Assembly (NCBI RefSeq): GCF_030848395.1
Contig: NZ_JAVDBT010000008.1
Location: 1-64,000, forward strand
From: Pseudogemmobacter lacusdianii
GTDB taxonomy: Bacteria > Pseudomonadota > Alphaproteobacteria > Rhodobacterales > Rhodobacteraceae
Direction: 5' to 3'
Length of the DNA: 64,000 nucleotides
Shown here: positions 47,233 through 55,429 of the stretch, in pieces
Position numbering within the stretch: the stretch's first letter is position 1
Layout of the letters: every line of letters begins with the position of its first letter
Notes under the pieces: generated by a model
The model's database searches: none
The model's input: only the letters and a program-made list of their open reading frames with translations
What the model was told of the DNA's origin: nothing
Made by a program: the position numbers and the translations under genes

Positions 47233-47607
47233 ATGAAACGCGACGCTCGGCTTTACGATCTGGTGCAGATCCTGCGCGACGGCAAATTGCACACCGCGAC
47301 CGAGTTGGCCGAGCGTTTGGGCGTGTCGGACCGCACCATTTGGCGCGATATGAAGATGGCGGCTGAAACCGGCATTCCGGTGATTGGTGAGCGTGGTCTG
47401 GGCTATATCCTGCGCGCCCCACTTGTGCTGCCGCCGACCATGCTTACCCCCGATGAGTTGGACGCGCTGACCATGGGACTGCGCCATATCGAGGCGCAAG
47501 ATCCGACCCGCGCCCGCGCCGCGCGCAGTCTTTTGGCGAAAGTGGCGACCTTGCTGCCGCAAGCGGGGCTTTCTGACGGTCCGGAGGCCGAGCCTTCGGA
47601 CGGTTAG
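47233..47607 (+). CDS. HTH (YafY/DeoR-type) regulator lacking a WYL domain
   Basis: Protein of 124 residues. N-terminal winged HTH (KRDARLYDLVQILRDGKLHT, then ATELAERLGVSDRTIWRDM at 22-40), a linker VLPPTMLTPDELDALTMGLRHIEAQD and an end at about the point where WYL-containing relatives (roughly 220-plus residues) would begin their ligand domain. ATG at 47233 is preceded by GAGGGATGGA. Stop overlaps the convergent ABC gene stop by four bases. Likely autoregulated through the dyad upstream; its inducer, if any, is unknown. Confidence 0.75.
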   Translation: MKRDARLYDLVQILRDGKLHTATELAERLGVSDRTIWRDMKMAAETGIPVIGERGLGYILRAPLVLPPTMLTPDELDALTMGLRHIEAQDPTRARAARSLLAKVATLLPQAGLSDGPEAEPSDG

Positions 47608-48746
47608 CGCTGCCCCGGAAAGACAAAGCAGCGGTCGCGGCGGATCATCAGCCACAAGGCGCGGCCAAGTTGCGGCATGAACACGCCGGGAACCGAGGCG
47701 GTGAGCCGCGACCCGTCCGCCTCCATCTCAAATTCCACCAGACTTTCGCGCCCCAGATAGCGCGCCCGCACCACCCGGCCCCGTGCTGCCGTGCCGTCTT
47801 GCGGCGTTGGCAAAGGTCCGCGCCCGCCACGGTCAAAGTCGATCTTCAGATGCTGCGGGCGGATGATGATCTCGACCGGCGCGCCATCGGCATGGCCGGG
47901 GGTCAGGAACTCGCCAAAGGGGGTTTGCGTCAAAGCGCCTTTGCTGGTCCCGCGGATCACGTTGATATCGCTAAAGAAGGCCGCAGCGGCTTTGTCCACC
48001 GGCGCGTTATAGATGTTATAGGGCGCGCCGCTTTGCACGATGCGTCCACCCCGCATCAAGGCGATCTCATCGGCCATCCGCATCGCCTCATCCGGCTCAT
48101 GGGTGACCAGAACCACCGCGGTACGCTCTTCTTTCAAGATCTCCAGCGTGGCATCGCGGATGCCGTCGCGCAGACGGTTGTCGAGCCCGCTGAAGGGCTC
48201 ATCCATCAGCATCACCTGCGGGCGCGGTGCCAAGGCGCGGGCCAAGGCGATGCGCTGCTGCTCGCCACCCGAAAGCTGGTGCGGGTGTTTCGATGCAAAG
48301 CTGGCCAGCCCCACCCGCTCCAAAAGATCGCGCACCCGCGCGGCTTTGGCCGCCGATGGGCCGCTGAGACCGAAACTGACATTCTGCGCCACGGTCAGAT
48401 GCGGGAAGAGCGCGAAATCTTGGAACATCATGCCAATGCCGCGCCGCTCGGGGGGCAGATGCAGGCCCGGACCGGCCATGCGCTGACCATCGATCCAGAT
48501 CTCACCCGCATCCGTCGTCTCAACGCCCGCGATCATCCGCAAAGTGGTGGATTTGCCGCAGCCCGAGGGGCCGAGGAGGCAAGTCACCTGCCCCGGCGCC
48601 ACCGAAAGCGCCACATCTTGCACCACGGCGCGCCCGGCAAAGCTGCGGCTTAGGCCTTTGACCTCTAGCCGAGGAACAGCCTGCCCGGCCTCGAACTGCC
48701 CGGGCTCAGCCTTGCCTTTGCCGATGTCTTTCGCAGTCACGGTCAT
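47604..48746 (-). CDS. Orphan ABC transporter ATPase, FbpC/iron(III)-type
   Basis: Protein of 380 residues. ATPase domain with Walker A GPSGCGKST, Q-loop MMFQDFALFPHLT, signature LSGGEQQRIALARAL and Walker B VMLMDEPFSGLD; C-terminal TOBE-type regulatory domain (IIRPQHLKIDF to FVFPGQR). The sequence resembles the Fe3+/spermidine/thiamine uptake group (FbpC/PotA type). No permease or binding protein is adjacent. ATG 48746 with GGGA upstream replaces a longer frame to 48902. Which permease it serves is open. Confidence 0.8.
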   Translation of the reverse strand: MTVTAKDIGKGKAEPGQFEAGQAVPRLEVKGLSRSFAGRAVVQDVALSVAPGQVTCLLGPSGCGKSTTLRMIAGVETTDAGEIWIDGQRMAGPGLHLPPERRGIGMMFQDFALFPHLTVAQNVSFGLSGPSAAKAARVRDLLERVGLASFASKHPHQLSGGEQQRIALARALAPRPQVMLMDEPFSGLDNRLRDGIRDATLEILKEERTAVVLVTHEPDEAMRMADEIALMRGGRIVQSGAPYNIYNAPVDKAAAAFFSDINVIRGTSKGALTQTPFGEFLTPGHADGAPVEIIIRPQHLKIDFDRGGRGPLPTPQDGTAARGRVVRARYLGRESLVEFEMEADGSRLTASVPGVFMPQLGRALWLMIRRDRCFVFPGQR

Positions 48747-48814
48747 CACAATCCCATGCAAAACGCCAGAAAGGCCGCCGCTATCATCCAAAGCCCGCCG
48801 CTGCAACGAAACGC

Positions 48815-49594
48815 TTAAAGCGACAGATTGGTGGCCCCGCCATCGAGAAGGATGTTCTGCCCGACGATGAAACCGGCATGGGTCGAGCAGAGGAAGGCGC
48901 AAGCCGCACCGAACTCGGCCGGACTGCCATAACGCCCCGCCGGGATCGAGGCCATGCGCTGCGCTTGGGCTTCTTCATAGGAGATATTCTGCGCCCGCAC
49001 CACGCCTTGATCCAAAGCCACCGCGCGGTCGGTGGCATGGATGCCGGGCAAAAGATTGTTGATCGTCACCCCCTTACCGGCCACTTGTCGCGCCGTGCCC
49101 GCGACAAATCCGGTCAGACCAGCGCGCGAGGTGTTCGACAGCCCCAAAACCCCAATCGGCGCTTTGACGGAAGCCGAGGTGATATTCACCACCCTGCCCC
49201 AGCCGCGCGCCATCATCCCCGGCAGCACCGCCTGCATCAGCGCAATCGGCGTCAGCATATTGGCATCAATCGCTTTCAGAAAATCCTCCCGCGCCCAATC
49301 GCTCCACAGCCCCGGAGGCGGGCCGCCAGCGTTGGTGACAAGGATATCCACCTGCGCCCCGGCCGCTGCCAAAACATCGGCCAGCCCCTCAGGCGTGGTG
49401 ATATCGCATTGGACGGGGGTGATCGTCACCCCGGCCTTGCGCAGATCCTCCGCCGTCGCCTCAAGTGCTTCGGCGCCGCGGGCTGCGATCACCAGATCAA
49501 CCCCCGCTGCGGCCAAAGCCTCGGCGCAGCCACGCCCAAGCCCCTTTGAGGCCGCGCAGACGATGCCCTTTTTGCCGCGAATTCCCAGATCCAT
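48815..49594 (-). CDS. Short-chain dehydrogenase/reductase with atypical active site
   Basis: Rossmann-fold protein of 259 residues. The cofactor region is AASKGLGRG (residues 14-22) and TNAGGP follows at 88-93. At the catalytic positions Ser140 is present, but the Tyr and Lys of the YxxxK motif appear as Ser153 and Arg157 (LGLSNTSRAGLTGF). Such LSN-xxR variants form a recognisable SDR subgroup, so this is probably an ancestral feature, not decay. Reaction and substrate unknown. The orphan ATPase lies 68 bases downstream on the same strand. Confidence 0.85.
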   Translation of the reverse strand: MDLGIRGKKGIVCAASKGLGRGCAEALAAAGVDLVIAARGAEALEATAEDLRKAGVTITPVQCDITTPEGLADVLAAAGAQVDILVTNAGGPPPGLWSDWAREDFLKAIDANMLTPIALMQAVLPGMMARGWGRVVNITSASVKAPIGVLGLSNTSRAGLTGFVAGTARQVAGKGVTINNLLPGIHATDRAVALDQGVVRAQNISYEEAQAQRMASIPAGRYGSPAEFGAACAFLCSTHAGFIVGQNILLDGGATNLSL

Positions 49595-49821
49595 GCTCCG
49601 CCCCTCTTGCCTGACTTGCCGCTAGGCTAACGCCGCAGGGCTTGGTTCGGAACCCGGTCTTTCACGCATCTTACGTCTTTTTCGCAAAAGCTTGGGGTCA
49701 CAAAGCCCTCCTAGAACTGCCAGCGAGCGTTTGACCCTAGGGCCGCGCGATTGCTAAGAGAGTTGGCACCGCGATTTGCCCGATATGTACATTTGCCCAC
49801 CCGCAGAAGGACCGCAGCCTG

Positions 49822-50829
49822 ATGTCCGCCAACGACCTGCCCGGCCACGCCTGCCAGCTTTTTGCAGCGGATGCGATTTATGTGACGATCGGGGTCAATT
49901 CTGGTGAGGGGTTGGACCTTCCAGATCAAGTGCTTGCGGGTGATATCTATGAGCTTGAAGCCAGCGCCCAGCCCTTGCGGCTGGTGATGACCCGCCCCGC
50001 TGGCGGCGCCGATCCGCAGGTGGCGGCGGGCTCTGCCGTGGGGGTTGAGGGTCAAAAGCTGCGCACCGAGGCGCGCTATACGATGATGTCAGCGGGCGGC
50101 GATAAGGTTGAAATCCTGCTTCTGTCGATCGGGGGCGCGCTTTTCGCTTTGCCGCTGTCGCCGCTTTCCGCCCAGCTCGATTATACTTTGGTCAAGGTCG
50201 AGACCGCGCCGGAAGAGACCCGGCTTTCGGATCTGATCTGCGTCTCCTTCGCGCGCGGCACCCTGATCACGCTGGCCACCGGCGCGCAAAAGCCGGTCGA
50301 GAACTTGCGGCGTGGCGACAAGATATTGACCCGCGATCACGGGCCGCAGCCCTTGCGGCTCTTGCCGCGTGCCACGGTGCGGGCGCATGGCGCCTTTGCG
50401 CCGGTGGTGATCTTGGCGGGCACGCTGGGCAATTCCGGCGATCTGATCGTCAGCCAGCATCACCGGATGTTCCTTTACCAACGTCAACGCAGTCAAGGGC
50501 TTAGCACCTCTGAGCTCTTGGTGCAGGCCAAGCATCTGGTCGATGACGAGAAGGTCTTCATCCGCGAAGGCGGCGCGGTAGAGTTTTTCAGTCTGGTCTT
50601 TGACCGCCATGAGATCATCTATGCCGAGGGCATTCCGGCGGAAAGCCTGATGGTCAATGACGCCACCGTCAGCCGTCTGCCGCCCGAGATTGCGCAAGAG
50701 CTGCAATCAAGCTTCCCCGGCCTTACGCAAGTCCAGCATTTCGGCACGGAGGCCAGCCGGCAATTTCTGTCCGAGGTTGGCCCGGCAGCCCTTTTCAGCC
50801 CTGCGCCCCGTCGCCGCAGCCCGCGTTAA
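49822..50829 (+). CDS. Hint-domain (hedgehog/intein-type) protein
   Basis: Protein of 335 residues. From Cys140 the pattern CVSFARGTLI, VENLRRGDKILTRDHG and LIVSQHHRMFLYQ matches the Hint_2 domain common in Rhodobacterales proteins. The first 130 residues form a beta-rich part without known domain; the C-terminal ~60 residues are unassigned. No export signal seen. GAAGGA at 49806-49811 serves the ATG. Hint domains can self-cleave, but whether this one does is unknown. Confidence 0.8.
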   Translation: MSANDLPGHACQLFAADAIYVTIGVNSGEGLDLPDQVLAGDIYELEASAQPLRLVMTRPAGGADPQVAAGSAVGVEGQKLRTEARYTMMSAGGDKVEILLLSIGGALFALPLSPLSAQLDYTLVKVETAPEETRLSDLICVSFARGTLITLATGAQKPVENLRRGDKILTRDHGPQPLRLLPRATVRAHGAFAPVVILAGTLGNSGDLIVSQHHRMFLYQRQRSQGLSTSELLVQAKHLVDDEKVFIREGGAVEFFSLVFDRHEIIYAEGIPAESLMVNDATVSRLPPEIAQELQSSFPGLTQVQHFGTEASRQFLSEVGPAALFSPAPRRRSPR

Positions 50830-50873
50830 TTGCGGCCCTTTCTGCCCCGTTTACGCGGGCCGCATTTATCGTT

Positions 50874-52484
50874 ATGACCCGCGGCATGTTGGACAATGCC
50901 CCCCTGCTTCCGCCCGAAATCTCCCGCCGCCGGACCTTCGCGATCATCGCGCATCCCGACGCCGGCAAGACCACTTTGACCGAAAAGTTCCTGCTTTTCG
51001 GTGGCGCCATTCAGATGGCCGGACAGGTGCGCGCCAAGGGCGAGGCCCGGCGCACGCGCTCGGACTTTTTGAAGATGGAGCAAGACCGCGGCATTTCGGT
51101 CTCGGCCTCGGCAATGTCCTTTGAATACCGGCAGTACCGCTTCAATCTGGTGGATACCCCCGGCCACAGTGACTTCTCCGAAGACACCTATCGCACGCTG
51201 ACCGCGGTGGATGCCGCGATCATGGTGATCGACGGCGCGAAGGGCGTGGAAAGCCAGACCCAGAAGCTTTTCGAGGTTTGCCGGCTGCGCGATCTGCCGA
51301 TCCTGACATTTTGTAACAAAATGGACCGCGAAAGCCGCGATACCTTTGAGATCATCGATGAGATCCAAGAGAATCTGGCGATTGACGTGTGCCCTGCCTC
51401 TTGGCCGATCGGCTCGGGCCGCGATTTCCTTGGCGCCTATGACCTTTTGAACGACAGGCTTGAGCTGATGGACCGGGCCGACCGCAATAAAGTGGCGGAA
51501 TCGATCTCGATCAATGGCTTGGACGACCCCAAACTGGCCGATCACATCCCCGCCGATCAGCTTGCGCAACTGCGCGAAGAGATCGCTATGGCGCGGGAAT
51601 TGCTTCCTGCCTTTGACCGCAGCGCCTTCTTGCAAGGTGCGATGACGCCGATCTGGTTTGGCTCGGCGATCAACTCCTTTGGCGTCAAAGAACTGATGGA
51701 AGGCATCGGCAGCTTCGGCCCCGAGCCGCAGCCGCAGAAATCCGCAGGCCGCACGGTTTCGGCCGAGGAAAAGCCGGTCACGGGTTTTGTCTTTAAAGTT
51801 CAAGCCAATATGGACCCCAAGCACCGCGACCGGGTGGCCTTCGTGCGCCTTGCCTCGGGGCATTTTGAGCGCGGCATGAAGCTGACGCATGTGCGCTCGA
51901 AAAAGATCATGGCGGTGACCAACCCGGTGCTCTTCTTGGCCGCCGACCGCGAATTGGCGGATGAGGCTTGGGCCGGCGATATCATCGGCATTCCCAACCA
52001 CGGCCAGCTGCGCATCGGCGATGCTTTGACCGAAGGTGAGGCGTTGCGCTTCACCGGCATTCCCTCTTTCGCGCCGGAACTGCTGCAAAACATCCGCGCC
52101 ACCGACCCGATGAAGGCCAAGCACTTGGAAAAAGCGCTGACCCAATTCGCCGAGGAAGGTGCCGCGAAGGTCTTTAAACCGATGATCGGCTCGGGCTTTA
52201 TTGTCGGCGTCGTCGGCGCGCTGCAATTTGACGTGCTGGCCAGCCGGATCGAACAGGAATACCAAATTCCCGTGCGATTTGAGGGCTCTAACTTCAGCTC
52301 TGCCCGCTGGATCTCGGGCGACAAGGCCGAGGTGGAAAAGCTGGTCAACGTCAACAAACAGCATATCGCCACCGACAGCGACGGCGATCTTGTCTTCCTG
52401 ACCCGCCTGCAATGGGACATTGACCGCGTGCAGCGCGACTATCCCGGCGCCAGCCTGACGGCGACCAAGGAAATGATGGCCTAA
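50874..52484 (+). CDS. prfC: Peptide chain release factor 3
   Basis: Translational GTPase of 536 residues that recycles release factors after termination. G motifs: AHPDAGKTTL (G1), RGISVSASA (G2), DTPGHSDF (G3), FCNKMDRES (G4), then the RF3 domains II-III (HRDRVAFVRLASGHFERGM and ending REMMA-like). Two starts are possible, 50874 and 50886; neither has a clear ribosome-binding site. Confidence 0.94.
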   Translation: MTRGMLDNAPLLPPEISRRRTFAIIAHPDAGKTTLTEKFLLFGGAIQMAGQVRAKGEARRTRSDFLKMEQDRGISVSASAMSFEYRQYRFNLVDTPGHSDFSEDTYRTLTAVDAAIMVIDGAKGVESQTQKLFEVCRLRDLPILTFCNKMDRESRDTFEIIDEIQENLAIDVCPASWPIGSGRDFLGAYDLLNDRLELMDRADRNKVAESISINGLDDPKLADHIPADQLAQLREEIAMARELLPAFDRSAFLQGAMTPIWFGSAINSFGVKELMEGIGSFGPEPQPQKSAGRTVSAEEKPVTGFVFKVQANMDPKHRDRVAFVRLASGHFERGMKLTHVRSKKIMAVTNPVLFLAADRELADEAWAGDIIGIPNHGQLRIGDALTEGEALRFTGIPSFAPELLQNIRATDPMKAKHLEKALTQFAEEGAAKVFKPMIGSGFIVGVVGALQFDVLASRIEQEYQIPVRFEGSNFSSARWISGDKAEVEKLVNVNKQHIATDSDGDLVFLTRLQWDIDRVQRDYPGASLTATKEMMA

Positions 52485-52569
52485 AGGCGGGTATTGCGCG
52501 GGCCAAAGCCGCCAAGCGCCAGCTTGCCAAGTCCCAGCGGGCGCGCCAAACTGCGCGCCCGGAGGCATC

Positions 52570-53442
52570 ATGTCAGACCCAATCCCGCCCGCCCCTGCCG
52601 TCGCGCAGCCCGGTTCCATGCCGGGCGATGCATCCGGACAGCAGACCTACCCCGGCGCGCCTGAGTCGCTGATTGACCTTTGGAACACCCGCCGCAAACC
52701 CCTGCGCCGCGCCGAAGGCGAGGCATTGCCGCCGCTCGACTGCGATCTGCGCGCCTTGGCGCAAGCCCGCCTTGGGCCTGAGCCGGAATTGCCGCGCGGC
52801 GCCTCGGCCCATGCCGCCAAGCGCCATGAAATCCGCCGCGAGATGGAAGGCGCAAGCGAGCTTGCCGCTCTCAACGCCCTGCTGATCGCACATCTGCGCA
52901 AGACCAAAGCCCCGCGCGGCGCCGCGCGGCTGTTCCGGCGGATCTGGGCCGAGGAAAGCGAGACGCTTCTGGCCGAGCTTTCGCCCCGATGGCTGATATC
53001 CTCGGTCATCACCTTTGGCGATCACGGCCATAATGAGGCACAGCGCCGCATCGGATTGTCGATGAACATCCTCTTTTCATTGATGAAACTTTATGAGTTT
53101 GAGCGGCTTCATTCTGGCTCCCCTGCCGCAAAGCCCTTTGCCGCCCGGCGCAGTAACAGCCAAGATCTGCCCTTGGGCATGCCGGGTTTCTCGCTTTTGA
53201 AAGGCGGGCTCGATATCAACTTCCTCGCCCAGATCTGGCAGATGGCGCAGTCTGAGCCCGTTGCGGGCCGCATCGCTTCTCAACTTTTGCAAATGCTGAA
53301 CGACGATCCGGGCAATCTTTTTCGCCGACTGGGCCTGATGCGTGAGGCCTTGCGCGCGCATCGATCGACAAAGGCGCACCACAAAGCTGCGTCGCCGAAT
53401 GGCGATCCCTTGGCCCAAAAGGATGCAAAAATGCCCGAATAG
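52570..53442 (+). CDS. Hypothetical protein, 290 residues
   Basis: Not recognised. Features: Pro-rich N-terminus (PPAPAVAQPGSMPGD), an Arg-rich helical middle (AAKRHEIRREMEGASELAALNALLIAHLRKT) and a hydrophobic-poor C-terminal half ending in a basic/His segment. No signal peptide or membrane span is evident, and charge pattern suggests a soluble cytoplasmic protein. Codon use is like its neighbours. It lies between prfC and the RNA helicase with 85- and 139-base gaps, so probably transcribed separately. Confidence 0.6.
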   Translation: MSDPIPPAPAVAQPGSMPGDASGQQTYPGAPESLIDLWNTRRKPLRRAEGEALPPLDCDLRALAQARLGPEPELPRGASAHAAKRHEIRREMEGASELAALNALLIAHLRKTKAPRGAARLFRRIWAEESETLLAELSPRWLISSVITFGDHGHNEAQRRIGLSMNILFSLMKLYEFERLHSGSPAAKPFAARRSNSQDLPLGMPGFSLLKGGLDINFLAQIWQMAQSEPVAGRIASQLLQMLNDDPGNLFRRLGLMREALRAHRSTKAHHKAASPNGDPLAQKDAKMPE

Positions 53443-53581
53443 CGGGGTTTTTGTGCTTTAACTTGACCACAAGCCCCCCTTCCTGTATCGCGCCGATGTG
53501 GGCAAAGGCCCAATCCGCGGGGCGCCCAGAACCAGCGTCCCTTCTTAAAGTGCGGGCCGATCCCGCCATGACAGGACGCTA

Positions 53582-55312
53582 ATGACCAAATTCTCGGACC
53601 TCGCGCTCGACCCGCGCGTGCTGCAAGCCATCGACGAAGCTGGCTATGAGAGCCCCACGCCCATTCAGGCACAAGCCATTCCCGAGGCGTTGAAGGGCCG
53701 CGACGTGCTGGGCATCGCCCAGACCGGCACCGGCAAAACCGCCAGCTTCACGCTGCCGATGATCACGCTTTTGGGCCAAGGCCGCGCCCGCGCCCGGATG
53801 CCGCGCAGCTTGGTGCTGGCACCGACGCGCGAACTCGCCGCCCAAGTCGCTGAAAATTTTGACATTTACGCCAAGCACACCAAGCTGACCAAGGCTTTGT
53901 TGATTGGCGGCGTGTCCTTTGGTGAGCAAGACAAGCTGATCGACCGTGGCGTCGACGTGCTGATCGCCACCCCCGGCCGTCTCTTGGACCATTTCGAACG
54001 CGGCAAGCTTCTCTTGACCGGCGTGCAGATCATGGTGGTGGATGAGGCCGACCGGATGCTCGACATGGGCTTTATCCCGGATATCGAGCGCATCTTCCAA
54101 CTGACGCCCTTCTCGCGCCAGACCATGTTCTACTCGGCCACCATGGCACCCGAGATTGAGCGCATCACCAACACTTTCCTCGCCAATCCGGCGAAGATCG
54201 AAGTCGCGCGCCAAGCCACGACCTCGCTGACCATCACCCAAGGGCTGGTCTCTTTCACCCCCACCCGCAAGGACCGCAGCTTCACCGAAAAGCGCGCTGT
54301 GCTGCGGGAGCTTATCAAGCTTGAGGGTGAGGCCTGCACCAACGCCATCGTCTTCTGCAACCGCAAGATGGATGTGGACGTTGTCACCAAGTCACTGAAA
54401 TCGCATGGTTTCAATGCAGGCGCCATCCATGGCGATCTGGCGCAATCCGACCGGATGAAGACTTTGGACGCCTTCCGTGACGGCTCTTTGCATATCCTTG
54501 TTGCCTCGGATGTGGCAGCGCGGGGCTTGGACATTCCGGCCGTGAGCCACGTCTTTAACTTCGACGTGCCCTCACATCCGGAAGATTATGTGCACCGCAT
54601 TGGCCGCACCGGCCGCGCGGGTCGTCTGGGCAAGGCCTATACGATCGCGGTGCCAGCGGATGAGAAATATCTCACCGCGATCACCTCGCTGGTGAAGATG
54701 GAAATCCCGGCTTTGCCGGTGCCGGAAGGCTTGGACCTGGCTTCGGCTGGCAGCAATCGCCCGCCGCGTGAAGATCGTGCGCCGCGTGGCCGCGATGGCG
54801 AACGGGGTGGCCGCAAGGGCCGTGACCGTGACCGCGAACGTCCCCGCAAGCCGCATGGCGAAGAGGCCTCGTTGCAGCCGCTGACGGTTTCCCTGGAAAC
54901 GCCGGTTGAAGCGCCGAAAGTGGAAGCCCCGAAGGCAGAGCCGCGCGAAGAGCGTCGGGATGATCGCCGCGAAGGTGGGCGCAATTCCAGCCGTGGCGGC
55001 CGCGACGGCGCACGCGACCAGAACCGTGAAGAGCGGGGCGAGCGCCGCGACACGCCGCGTGACGCAGGTCGTGAGACGGGTCGTGAGCACAGCCGTGATG
55101 CGGGCCGCGATACCAACCGCGACCAGCCGCGTGAGGCCAATCGCGAGCCGCGCGATGACCGCCGCTTTGGCCGCGATCGTCGCGATGATGGTCCGGTGGT
55201 CATCGGTCTGGGGGACCACGTCCCGGACTTCTTGACCCGCAGCTTTGCGATCAAATCGGCTCCGGTCGAAGAGAATGAAGCGCCGCAAGAAGCGGAACAT
55301 AGCGAGAGCTAA
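53582..55312 (+). CDS. DEAD-box RNA helicase, RhlE-like
   Basis: Protein of 576 residues. Helicase core about 1-385: Q motif region PTPIQAQAIP, AQTGTGKT (46-53), PTRELA, VVDEADRML, SATMAPE, VASDVAARGLD and HRIGRTGRAG. The last ~190 residues are a low-complexity Arg/Asp/Gly-rich tail (EDRAPRGRDGERGGRKG and many DGR/EHSR-type repeats), expected to bind RNA. Such proteins help ribosome assembly and mRNA decay at low temperature. It lies opposite to rnj across two terminators. Confidence 0.93.
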   Translation: MTKFSDLALDPRVLQAIDEAGYESPTPIQAQAIPEALKGRDVLGIAQTGTGKTASFTLPMITLLGQGRARARMPRSLVLAPTRELAAQVAENFDIYAKHTKLTKALLIGGVSFGEQDKLIDRGVDVLIATPGRLLDHFERGKLLLTGVQIMVVDEADRMLDMGFIPDIERIFQLTPFSRQTMFYSATMAPEIERITNTFLANPAKIEVARQATTSLTITQGLVSFTPTRKDRSFTEKRAVLRELIKLEGEACTNAIVFCNRKMDVDVVTKSLKSHGFNAGAIHGDLAQSDRMKTLDAFRDGSLHILVASDVAARGLDIPAVSHVFNFDVPSHPEDYVHRIGRTGRAGRLGKAYTIAVPADEKYLTAITSLVKMEIPALPVPEGLDLASAGSNRPPREDRAPRGRDGERGGRKGRDRDRERPRKPHGEEASLQPLTVSLETPVEAPKVEAPKAEPREERRDDRREGGRNSSRGGRDGARDQNREERGERRDTPRDAGRETGREHSRDAGRDTNRDQPREANREPRDDRRFGRDRRDDGPVVIGLGDHVPDFLTRSFAIKSAPVEENEAPQEAEHSES

Positions 55313-55318
55313 GCGATT

Positions 55319-55345
55319 GGGGGCCTTAAGGCCCCCTTTCCTTTT
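55319..55345 (+). terminator. Terminator of the RNA helicase gene
   Basis: GGGGGCC (55319-55325), loop TTAA, GGCCCCC (55330-55336), then TTTCCTTTT. Begins 7 bases after the helicase stop. Confidence 0.85.
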
Positions 55346-55373
55346 GCAGCCTCTTGGGCGTTACGACTGGCAT

Positions 55374-55412
55374 AAAAAAAGGGGCGCTCCGCAATCACGG
55401 AGCGCCCCTTTT
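55374..55412. terminator. Terminator of rnj operon, bidirectional
   Basis: GGGGCGCTCCG (55381-55391), loop CAATCA, CGGAGCGCCCC (55398-55408); A7 before it gives U7 on the minus strand, and T4 follows on the plus strand. Serves the minus-strand rnj transcript and backs up the helicase terminator. Confidence 0.9.
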
Positions 55413-55429
55413 CATAACAAAGCAAAAGC

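Noticed and set aside
50826-52619. 597-residue minus-strand frame opposite prfC
   Set aside because: Antisense of prfC with no motif of its own.
54572-55300. Overlapping minus-strand frames opposite the helicase tail
   Set aside because: Produced by the Arg/Asp/Gly low-complexity tail of the helicase read in reverse.
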